Shown here: positions 17,201 to 24,672 of the stretch, piece by piece
How the letters are laid out: the number at the start of each line of letters is the position of its first letter
Position numbering within the stretch: the stretch's first letter is position 1
DNA from: Acidobacteriaceae bacterium
Lineage (GTDB): Bacteria; Acidobacteriota; Terriglobia; Terriglobales; Acidobacteriaceae
Reading direction: 5' to 3'
DNA length: 64,000 bases
Assembly: GCA_030041515.1 (NCBI GenBank)
Contig: JASHNS010000092.1
Coordinates: 62,001-126,000, forward strand
Program-made: the position numbers and the translations under genes
The notes under the pieces: model-generated
What the model was told of the DNA's origin: nothing
What the model saw: only the letters and a program-made list of their open reading frames with translations
The model's database searches: none

Positions 17201-19546
17201 ATGTCACGGTGCGGATTCCGTTTTCGCTTCTCTCTCTGCCTGGCCCTGTTCATGGTCAACGGCGCGGCCTATGCCCAGACGCCGGCGCCGATGGTGAACC
17301 CGAAGATCGACCAGCAACCGGGACCGTTCTCGTACTACTCGCAGTCCGTGGACGAGATCGGTGTGATGGACGCACCGATGGCGACGGAGATCACGCCGTC
17401 AGGCTCGCTGTACACCGGGTATGGTGAATTGCTCTTTCTTCTGGGGCCGGAGATGACGCCCATCCACCCGCGCATCCGCACGCTTGAAAAGGGTTATCTG
17501 CCAATCCTGCACTTCTCGCAGCAGCAATACGGCATTGATTACCAGTTCACCTTCTTTGCCGCGAAGCTGGACGACGGAACGATTGTGAACTTTGCACGGG
17601 TGCTGGAGAAAAATACGAACAACCAGCCCACGCGAGCGGTGCTGACAGCCGCCACGCGTTACCAAAACGACACTGTAAACGGCACCGGCATGGGCGAGCA
17701 TGAGTTTGCCCGTCCGGTGGATGACGGCAAGCCAGGCGACTACCGGCAGCCGGGTGTGAAGTTCGATCCCAACTGGGTGTACAGCTTTTCGCAGAACGCG
17801 TTCCTGCGCAGCGGCAAAGTTTTCTATCTCTTCCCCGATCCTCCGGACCAGAAGATGCTGACCGAGAAACAGTATTACAACATCCAGATTGATAACTCGC
17901 CGCGCAAACTCGATGTGTTCCCGACAAGCCTGGTGGGACTGGTGAGCTACAACAGCATCCTCGCGCCCGGCGCGGAGCGGACGATCACGCTGCTGATGCC
18001 GCTGGTTCCTGTGGAAGAAGGCGCGCAGACGACGACAATCCTGAAGGCCAGCTATACCGGCGAGATCAACGCCACCATCGACCAATGGGAAAATGTTTTG
18101 CACGCCGGCATGGAGATCGAGACTCCGGAGGCGAAGGTGAACGACACCTTCAACGCGAGCCTGGTCTACGATCTGCTGGCGCGCGACCATATCGGCGAGA
18201 ACTACATCCAGACGGTGAACAAGCTGCAGTACCACGCCTTCTGGCTGCGCGATGCGTCGGACATCGTCAACATGTACGACCTGACCGGGTATCCAAAGTA
18301 CGCCAGCCAGGACCTGGACTTCTTCGCGCGCTTCCAGCAGCCGGACGGACAGTTCCTGTCGCAGCCCGGCCAGTACGACGCGCAGGGCGAAGTGCTGTGG
18401 GTTTACGGCCAGCATTACCTGATGACGCACGACCTCGCCTTTGCACAGCGAGTGTTCCCTTCGGTAGAACGCGCGGTGGACTGGCTCGAAAAGGCGCGAG
18501 CCGCTGACCCGCTGCACCTGATTCCGCCGTCTTTCGTGCGTGACAACGAGTATGCGAATGGACACATCACGGGCTATAACCTGCTGGCGCTGGGCGGCCT
18601 GAAAGATGCGGCGATCCTTGCCGATGCGGTTGGACAGCCAGAGAAGGCCGCGCAATACCGCGCGGACTATCAGGCGTATCGCGCGGACTTTCTGAAAGCG
18701 CTGGACCGGTGCACGAAGCTGGACGGCGGCTACATTCCGCCGTCGCTCGATGGAGACTGCGGAGGGCAGGACTGGGGGAATCTGCTGGGCACGTACCCCG
18801 AGCACATTTTCGCGCCTGACGATCCCCTCATAACGGCGACGCTCGCGCACGTGCAGAGCAAGTATCGCGAAGGCCTGACGACTTACGGCACACTGCGCTA
18901 CCTGCATGATTACCTGATCATGAAGAACACGCTCACCGAGATCGAGCGTGACGAGCAGCAACAGCCGCTGAAGGACCTGTACGCGATGCTTGTGCACACC
19001 AGTTCCACGCAGGAGGGTTTTGAATTCGCCATCCGCGTGTGGGGCAACCGCGACTTTGCCGACAATCTGCCGCCGCACGGATGGTTTGCGGCGGAATACC
19101 GGATAGTGCTCCGCGACATGATGGTGCGCATCGACGAGGGCCAGGTGCATCTGCTGTCGGTGATGTCGCCGGCGTGGATGGGCGCGGGGAAATCGATCCG
19201 CGTGGAGCGGGCTCCCACAGAGTACGGCAACGTTGGTTTTACGCTGACGCAGCCGGATGATGACTCCGCACGCATCGCGCTCGACATGCAGTGGCGGCAA
19301 CAGCCGAAGGCGATCTGGCTGCACCTGCCATGGTTTGCGAATGTGAGCAGCGTGTGGGTCGACGGCAAGCCGGTTGCACAGACGAATGGCATGGTGCGCA
19401 TTCCCACGGATGCGCGGGAGGTGCGGATCGCCTGGACGCGGCCCGCAGATACGCCGGAGTGGAGCTACGATCAGGCGGTCGCGCAGTACAAGCAGGAGTA
19501 CCGGCGGCACTGGGAGACCCACATGCATGGGCCGGCGGCCCAGTAA
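17201..19546 (+). CDS. Exported six-hairpin (alpha/alpha-barrel) glycosidase
   Basis: This 781-residue protein has a signal peptide ending near AAYAQT (residue 26). An N-terminal beta domain of about 290 residues is followed by an alpha-toroid with a rhamnosidase/trehalase-like appearance: KLQYHAFWLRDASDIVNMYD, QPDGQFLSQPGQYDAQGEVLWVYG, NEYANGHITGYNLLALGG. A C-terminal beta domain ends in AWTRPADTPEW. Acidic residues in the WLRD and QYDAQGE segments are candidate catalytic groups. The family is not certain; amylo-glucosidase, GH78-like and GH15-like proteins all share this fold. It is likely periplasmic or secreted and acts on glycans brought in by the neighbouring system. Confidence 0.75.
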   Translation: MSRCGFRFRFSLCLALFMVNGAAYAQTPAPMVNPKIDQQPGPFSYYSQSVDEIGVMDAPMATEITPSGSLYTGYGELLFLLGPEMTPIHPRIRTLEKGYLPILHFSQQQYGIDYQFTFFAAKLDDGTIVNFARVLEKNTNNQPTRAVLTAATRYQNDTVNGTGMGEHEFARPVDDGKPGDYRQPGVKFDPNWVYSFSQNAFLRSGKVFYLFPDPPDQKMLTEKQYYNIQIDNSPRKLDVFPTSLVGLVSYNSILAPGAERTITLLMPLVPVEEGAQTTTILKASYTGEINATIDQWENVLHAGMEIETPEAKVNDTFNASLVYDLLARDHIGENYIQTVNKLQYHAFWLRDASDIVNMYDLTGYPKYASQDLDFFARFQQPDGQFLSQPGQYDAQGEVLWVYGQHYLMTHDLAFAQRVFPSVERAVDWLEKARAADPLHLIPPSFVRDNEYANGHITGYNLLALGGLKDAAILADAVGQPEKAAQYRADYQAYRADFLKALDRCTKLDGGYIPPSLDGDCGGQDWGNLLGTYPEHIFAPDDPLITATLAHVQSKYREGLTTYGTLRYLHDYLIMKNTLTEIERDEQQQPLKDLYAMLVHTSSTQEGFEFAIRVWGNRDFADNLPPHGWFAAEYRIVLRDMMVRIDEGQVHLLSVMSPAWMGAGKSIRVERAPTEYGNVGFTLTQPDDDSARIALDMQWRQQPKAIWLHLPWFANVSSVWVDGKPVAQTNGMVRIPTDAREVRIAWTRPADTPEWSYDQAVAQYKQEYRRHWETHMHGPAAQ

Positions 19547-19553
19547 AAGTGAA

Positions 19554-19575
19554 GGCCCCGGGCTGGGGCGGGGCC
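19554..19575. terminator. GC-rich hairpin between convergent genes
   Basis: GGCCCCG (19554-19560) pairs with CGGGGCC (19569-19575) around an 8-nt loop. On the minus strand it is followed by TTCACTTTTAC, so it can end the acyltransferase operon. Its position right after the stop at 19546 also suits the plus-strand gene. Confidence 0.5.
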
Positions 19576-19601
19576 GAGAGCACGGCACGACCTGAATTCG
19601 C

Positions 19602-20750
19602 TCAGATCTTCAGGAAGATCTTCTTCCGCCACAGCGGGTAGGTCAGCAGCCAGCAGACGGCGGCGAAGGCGATGGAGTAAAGGAGCGAACCGAGGCCCAC
19701 GGGCTGGATGGGCGCGAAGATGGGCATGTAGATCGCGGTCCAGAACATCTCCGTGTGGTGGTGCAGCGCCTGAATCCACAACGTGGAATTCAACAGCTCC
19801 GAAAGCATGTAGGCGAAGATGGCGTTCGTGCCGAAAACGATCCAGGGCTGCGTCCAGGCCCTGCGCCAGCCTTTGATGTCGATCATCCAGTAGAGGGCGC
19901 CGAGCAGCAGCGCTGAAGTCCCGGCAGAGAAGAGGACGTACGAACTGGTCCAGAGATTCTTGTTGAGGGGGAAGCTGAGGTTCCAGAGCTCGCCCGCGGC
20001 GATCAGGACCACGGCGGCGCCGAGAAGGCCGCCGGCGATTTGCTGGCGGGAACGCTGGGTTCGCATCCAGAGACCGGCGAGCACGCCGAGCAGGGTGGTA
20101 GCGATGGAGGGGAGATCGCTGAGGAGGCCCTCAGGATCGCGGTAGCCGACATAGAGGCGGCCGGGGAAGATGTGGCGATCGAGCCAGGCCGGCCAGTTCT
20201 GCCTCATGTCCATGAACGGGATGGTTTTGCCGGGGATGCCCGCGCCGGGAACGGGCACGTAGCGCAGGAGGATCCAGTAGCCGACGAGAAGCACGACGAT
20301 GGCGACGATCTTGCTGGTCGCGTCGCGGCGCCACAGATAGAAGAGCGCGACGCAGCAGTAACAGATGGCGATGCGCTGGAGGACGCCGTAGATGCGCAGC
20401 GTGGCCCAGGGGAAGTGCGGATAGCCGTTGACGATGAGGCCGAGACAGAAAAGGATGACGGTGCGGCGCAGGATGCTGACCACGATGCGGCCCTTTGGAA
20501 CTCCCCGCTCAAAGCGCTTGCCGAAGGCCAGCACGATCGATACGCCTACCAGAAAGAGAAAACACGGAAAAACGAGGTCCGTGGGCGTCCAGCCGTTCCA
20601 CACGGAGTGCGTAAAGGGATGCCAGGCGTGCGCGCCGTTGTTGTTCACCATGATCATGAACGCGATGGTGATGCCGCGCGCGATATCCACGGAGAGCACA
20701 CGGCCGGTGGTCGTAGACGCTGGTGCCGAATACGTTGTGCTGGCAGCCAT
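19602..20750 (-). CDS. NagX/HGSNAT-like (DUF5009) membrane acyltransferase
   Basis: This protein of about 380 residues has 9-10 membrane spans. Landmarks of the heparan-alpha-glucosaminide acetyltransferase-like family are RVLSVDIARGITIAFMIMVN near residue 20 and WNGWTPTDLVFPCFLFLVG near residue 53. The human homologue passes acetyl groups across a membrane onto amino sugars. Bacterial NagX-like proteins occur in GlcNAc or polysaccharide utilisation loci. The ATG at 20750 follows AAGGGA by six bases. It is last in a minus operon with GH13 and GH39-like genes. Confidence 0.85.
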   Translation of the reverse strand: MAASTTYSAPASTTTGRVLSVDIARGITIAFMIMVNNNGAHAWHPFTHSVWNGWTPTDLVFPCFLFLVGVSIVLAFGKRFERGVPKGRIVVSILRRTVILFCLGLIVNGYPHFPWATLRIYGVLQRIAICYCCVALFYLWRRDATSKIVAIVVLLVGYWILLRYVPVPGAGIPGKTIPFMDMRQNWPAWLDRHIFPGRLYVGYRDPEGLLSDLPSIATTLLGVLAGLWMRTQRSRQQIAGGLLGAAVVLIAAGELWNLSFPLNKNLWTSSYVLFSAGTSALLLGALYWMIDIKGWRRAWTQPWIVFGTNAIFAYMLSELLNSTLWIQALHHHTEMFWTAIYMPIFAPIQPVGLGSLLYSIAFAAVCWLLTYPLWRKKIFLKI

Positions 20751-20780
20751 CAATGGTCCCTTCTGCTGACTTCGCGGGGG

Positions 20781-22190
20781 TTATTGCTCCTGCGCTTTCA
20801 GCGGCGCAAGTGGAATTTGTTTTCCAACCACATAACCATAAGCCTTTAAATCGGCGGAGACGCGGCCGGAGTAGAGCGAAAACCAGGTCTTACCCGGATC
20901 CAGCAGGTTCTGGACCGCATAGTAATCCATCACAGGCAGGTTGACTGTGACGTGAACGTCGCGGTTCGACAAATTCAGGATCACCAGGACCCGGGTGTTG
21001 CCCTTTTGGCGGAGGAAGCTGAGTACGCTGTCTGGCTGCGTGTTGTCGATCCAGATCAGACTCCCGGAGGTGAGAGCCGGCTCGGAGGCCCGCATAGCGA
21101 AGAGGCGCTTGTACAAGGCTTCGGTGTCTTCGATCGACTTTTCGTCGGCGGGATTGGCGGGGTCGGACCAACGGATCGGCACCAGCTTGCGCCAGGGCGT
21201 GGCGTGCGGATCGTTCACTTCCTGGCCGTTGTAGATGAAGGGAATGCCGTCGAGGGTGAAGTCGAGCACCTGCGCCAGGCAGGCGCCCTTTTCACCTAAT
21301 TGCATCACGGCCCGTGGCCAGTCATGGTTATCGTCGTAGCGAATGAACCGAGCGCCCATGGGGAAGGTGGCGTGCATCTGCTCCCAGCTTTTCCGAATGT
21401 CGATCGCGGGCGCACCGTCACGCATCACCTTCATGAGCGCGAGATAGCCCTGGAAGTTGTAATTGATGTCAAAGGCCTGTAGCTGGTCGTCGGGGCGATC
21501 AGACTCGGAAAGCATGATGATCTGCGGATTCACCTTATCCAGAGCCTGGCGCGCCTCGACCCAGAAGGATTCGGGAACGCCGCCGCCCACGTCGCAGCGG
21601 AAGCCGTCGATGCCGAAGTCGCGCACCCAGTGGACAAGGCTGTCGATGAGATATTTGCGAACCTTCGGATTGTTATAATCCGGCAGCGGCTGCGGCCAGA
21701 ATCCGCGCGCGATCCTGCCGTCCGGCGTTTTCACGTAGAAGGAGGGGTCCTTCATCATCACGTTGTCGGGCGCGGTGTGGTAGTAGACGATGTCGAGCAT
21801 CACCTTCAGGTGCAGCTGGTGCGCGGCGGCGACAAAATCATGAAGGTCCTGCGCGGTGCCCACCTGCGGGTCGATCGCATTGTAGTCGGCGATGCTGTAC
21901 GGCGAGCCGTTGGGATTAGCGGTGCGCTTCGCGATGGGGCCGAGATACACAATGTTGGCGCCCAGATCGGCGATGTGCTTCAGCCCCGGAATCGCTCCAC
22001 GCAGATTGCCATCTTTGCTGAAGGCATTCACCCAGAGTTCGTAGATCGACGATTGATAGAGCCAGGGCGGAACGGTCCGCGCCGGACGCGAGCCGAACGA
22101 CAGATTCTGTGCAGGGACGGCAACGGTGCATCCGACGCTCAGCAGGAAGGTAACGATGGCACAGCGCCAAAATGGAAATCGGACAGGCAC
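20781..22190 (-). CDS. Exported GH13 alpha-amylase-family enzyme
   Basis: This 469-residue protein starts at a GTG with AAGGGAG seven bases upstream and has a signal peptide ending near VPAQN (residue 29). All GH13 regions are present: DIVYYH (133-138), the nucleophile Asp200 in GFRCD, the acid/base Glu229 in LSESD, and DDNHD (287-291). The family cleaves or transfers alpha-glucosidic bonds. The YYH in region I, instead of the usual NH, places it outside classical amylases; trehalose- or sucrose-acting subfamilies are possible. It lies 87 nt after the GH39-like gene and 30 nt before the acyltransferase, in one operon. Confidence 0.88.
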   Translation of the reverse strand: MPVRFPFWRCAIVTFLLSVGCTVAVPAQNLSFGSRPARTVPPWLYQSSIYELWVNAFSKDGNLRGAIPGLKHIADLGANIVYLGPIAKRTANPNGSPYSIADYNAIDPQVGTAQDLHDFVAAAHQLHLKVMLDIVYYHTAPDNVMMKDPSFYVKTPDGRIARGFWPQPLPDYNNPKVRKYLIDSLVHWVRDFGIDGFRCDVGGGVPESFWVEARQALDKVNPQIIMLSESDRPDDQLQAFDINYNFQGYLALMKVMRDGAPAIDIRKSWEQMHATFPMGARFIRYDDNHDWPRAVMQLGEKGACLAQVLDFTLDGIPFIYNGQEVNDPHATPWRKLVPIRWSDPANPADEKSIEDTEALYKRLFAMRASEPALTSGSLIWIDNTQPDSVLSFLRQKGNTRVLVILNLSNRDVHVTVNLPVMDYYAVQNLLDPGKTWFSLYSGRVSADLKAYGYVVGKQIPLAPLKAQEQ

Positions 22191-22277
22191 AATTTCGCTC
22201 CCTTGAGAGATACCTGGAGCCGGCACGGGCACGGCGAAAAGGCCAGGCCGCCGCGTCCGGCAGCCAGGCATATGGGA

Positions 22278-23825
22278 TTACTTCGACACTACGGCGACCG
22301 CGAATGGCGAGAGCGTGATGCTGCTGCCAGTCAGATTCTCCTGCCGCGGCGCGTCCTCGCCTGACTTCAGGTCGACTACTTGCCCATGCAGGCTGGAAGA
22401 GCTGAACGCACCGGACAGATTCACCGCAATGTCGTGATCCGTCGTGTTCACCAGCAGAATCTTTTTGCCCTTGCGGGTGATCGCAGCCTGCGCGCGAACA
22501 TCCAGGGTCGACGAGTTCGTTGCCGTGAGTTTGTCGCCGGGGCCGAAGTTGTGATTGATGAGCCACAGCGCCCAGTAGTGCGCATTCGGCTTCGCGGTCG
22601 TGTAGTCGAACATGGCGATCGAGGGGCACTGCGTCGGGTAGCCGACCATCTGGGACATGCTGATGAGGGGCAGGCCCAGATTCTCCGCGTTGATGAAGCT
22701 CACCGCCCAGTTCGCGCCGGTCGCGTTCCAATAGAGCGGGTTATAGGCCTGGTAGGGCTCGTTGGCGCGGCAGGATTCCTCGCCGGGCTTCACGATGTTA
22801 AAGGTGCCCATCTCATCCACGATCACTTTGGTTTGCGGCGAAAGCTGGTCGCGGATTTTCAACACCGTCTCAATGCGCTGTTGGAACGCGTCGGCGGAGG
22901 CGCCATTGTCGGGGCCCTTGTCGGGATCGGTGAAGTAATCGCCGTGCCAGGTGGAGGGATCGTTGGGGGCGTTCACATAATTATGGAAACTGAAGTACTC
23001 GAGCGGCAGCAGCGCGCCGGGGGCGTGATTCTTCGCGTCCAGGAAGTATTTCGCCCACGCGATCTCGGCGCCGGAAACTTCCGGAGCGAAGAACTGCACG
23101 TGCGGATCGATCTTGTGGATCGCCATGGTCACGGCATCGTAAATCTTCGTGTACTGCTGCACCGTGATGTGATTCTCAAAGTCCGGCTCGTTCAGCACGC
23201 CCCAGTAGTCGATCCTGTAGTGGTGCCCGGAGTGGTGGTAGTGGCCGAGCTCGTCGGTGAACCCGCCCTTCGTGTACCACTCGTACAGGCGCACCTGATA
23301 ATCCGCGAACTGCTTGCCGCTGGGATCTTTGAGGAGCGAACCCTCGGTACCGTCGGTGTAGTGGTAGAACGATGCGGCTGGATCCGTGGGGACGTCGACA
23401 GGCGCGACCCTGAACATCCAGCGCGGAATGCTCCCCATATTGATGTGGTGCCTGCCCGTCGTGTTCGCATAGTAGTCGGCCACGAGGGGGTCCATGTACT
23501 GGAAGTCCCAGAACGTCCGCGTCGCGGTGGGTGGCTTCAGTTCCGGAAGCGCGGCGCGCGTGACGGAGAACCAGAACTGCAGGCGCGTGTCGTTCGTATG
23601 CAGATTGCGCAGAGCCCGCATCAGCGGGTCGTGCAGCGGGCTGGAGCGCAGCGTAAACGCATGCGCGAGAATCTGCGTCGTCGGGACCGTGCCGGACACG
23701 CGCTCGACGTTCGTCCATTGCGCGCTCACATCCGCCGAGTTCCCGGCAGCCTGTGCCGCGGCGAGGATGGGGACAGCCACGAACGCCGCCAGAACCGCGA
23801 GAACAACATTTTTTCCTGCCTGCAT
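22278..23825 (-). CDS. Exported GH39/clan-A-like glycosidase
   Basis: This 515-residue protein has a signal peptide ending near AAAQA (residue 26). A TIM-barrel follows with the acid/base Glu213 in WGVLNEPDF and a probable nucleophile Glu338 in VIVDEMGTF, about 125 residues later as expected for clan GH-A. A C-terminal beta domain (residues about 430-515, ending LSPFAVAVVSK) resembles that of GH39/GH79 enzymes. Substrates in these families include beta-xylosides, iduronides and beta-glucuronides, and I cannot choose between them. The ATG at 23825 is the start that gives a normal signal peptide. A TTGACA lies at 23866-23871 on the minus strand, but I see no convincing -10 or operator. Confidence 0.78.
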   Translation of the reverse strand: MQAGKNVVLAVLAAFVAVPILAAAQAAGNSADVSAQWTNVERVSGTVPTTQILAHAFTLRSSPLHDPLMRALRNLHTNDTRLQFWFSVTRAALPELKPPTATRTFWDFQYMDPLVADYYANTTGRHHINMGSIPRWMFRVAPVDVPTDPAASFYHYTDGTEGSLLKDPSGKQFADYQVRLYEWYTKGGFTDELGHYHHSGHHYRIDYWGVLNEPDFENHITVQQYTKIYDAVTMAIHKIDPHVQFFAPEVSGAEIAWAKYFLDAKNHAPGALLPLEYFSFHNYVNAPNDPSTWHGDYFTDPDKGPDNGASADAFQQRIETVLKIRDQLSPQTKVIVDEMGTFNIVKPGEESCRANEPYQAYNPLYWNATGANWAVSFINAENLGLPLISMSQMVGYPTQCPSIAMFDYTTAKPNAHYWALWLINHNFGPGDKLTATNSSTLDVRAQAAITRKGKKILLVNTTDHDIAVNLSGAFSSSSLHGQVVDLKSGEDAPRQENLTGSSITLSPFAVAVVSK

Positions 23826-23957
23826 GGAAGCACCTGCTTTCTCCTGAAGACTCCGCGATCGCATTTGTCAAGGGTCTGCCCGGGAAACTGCGGCGGAACG
23901 ACGCAAGACCGGCCCGTCGCGCGATGAGCGCGAACCGTTCAGCTCACGTTCGTGCAA

Positions 23958-24392
23958 TCAGGAAGGAAAGACGACCCCTTTCTTGAGCAGAATGCAGCCG
24001 TATGGGCGCTGCTCGCCGGTAACGAGCACGGCGAACGCCTGGCGCGCGCGCTCGTAGAAGGCTTCGCGGGAGATGCCCTTCATCTCAACCGGCCGGCCCT
24101 CGGCCTTGTCGATGATCTTCTGGCAGGCCTTCTGAACCTCCGGAATCTCATCCGGCGCATGGACCTGCTGCATCCTGAATGCGGCGTCCTTCACAAAGGT
24201 ATCCAAAGGGAAGAGCTGAAGGCAGGCTTGCAGAGCGGTAGCGAGGTCGGAACCGTCGAGGCGCACAAGGCGCTGCGCGGTGGAGACGGCTGGAAAATTT
24301 GAATCTACGAGAGCGATCTCATCACCATGGCCCATGGAAGCAAGAATGTGCAAAAGCTCCGGCGTATGCAAAACGGAAAGGGTCTTCAACAT
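23958..24392 (-). CDS. fucU: L-fucose mutarotase (RbsD/FucU family)
   Basis: This 144-residue protein aligns by eye over its whole length with E. coli FucU: the MLKT start, MGHGDEIALVDSNFP at 20-34, EAFYERARQAFAVLVTGEQ and the C-terminal YGCILLKKGV. The family interconverts pyranose, furanose and anomers of fucose and ribose, so it supplies the form needed by kinases or isomerases. It lies between the LacI-controlled divergent promoter region and the GH39/GH13 operon on the same strand. With ribokinase and a GH29-like enzyme in the same regulon, either ribose or fucose could be its real substrate. Confidence 0.9.
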   Translation of the reverse strand: MLKTLSVLHTPELLHILASMGHGDEIALVDSNFPAVSTAQRLVRLDGSDLATALQACLQLFPLDTFVKDAAFRMQQVHAPDEIPEVQKACQKIIDKAEGRPVEMKGISREAFYERARQAFAVLVTGEQRPYGCILLKKGVVFPS

Positions 24393-24473
24393 AAGGGTGT
24401 GTTCCTTGCCAGCTAAGATGAGCTGCGGCCCGGCGGACAGAACGCGCTGGAAACGGCGAGGAGCGAGCCGGGT

Positions 24474-24485
24474 TGAATGGTTTCA
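24474..24485. promoter_or_regulatory. LacI-type operator copy (TGAATGGTTTCA), fucU side
   Basis: This is an exact match to the 12-bp pattern. It lies 12 nt downstream of the minus-strand -10 at 24498 and about 80 nt upstream of the fucU start. Confidence 0.7.
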
Positions 24486-24497
24486 AAGCCTGCCTGA

Positions 24498-24527
24498 ACG
24501 TTACTGCCGCATCGCATTTTCTGTCAA
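24498..24527 (-). promoter_or_regulatory. Promoter of fucU
   Basis: On the minus strand, TTGACA (24522-24527), an 18-nt spacer and TAACGT (24498-24503). The architecture is the same as at the TonB receptor promoter. Confidence 0.55.
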
Positions 24528-24573
24528 CGAGAATCTATCGCAAACCTCGGAACCGCGGACGAGGATTCGGAAG

Positions 24574-24603
24574 TTGACACCGCGAGAGGCGCGCGTTTAG
24601 CGT
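24574..24603 (+). promoter_or_regulatory. Promoter of the LamG-domain gene
   Basis: TTGACA (24574-24579), an 18-nt spacer and TAGCGT (24598-24603). The operator copy at 24618 follows 14 nt later. Confidence 0.55.
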
Positions 24604-24617
24604 GAGCACGGGACTTC

Positions 24618-24629
24618 TGAATCGTTTCA
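24618..24629. promoter_or_regulatory. LacI-type operator copy (TGAATCGTTTCA), LamG side
   Basis: This is an exact match to the 12-bp pattern, 14 nt downstream of the -10. Together with the copy at 24474 it places both divergent genes under the same regulator. Confidence 0.7.
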
Positions 24630-24672
24630 AGTTTCCGGCCGCGTCGCGCCGCGGTACAAAAAGGGGACGATT

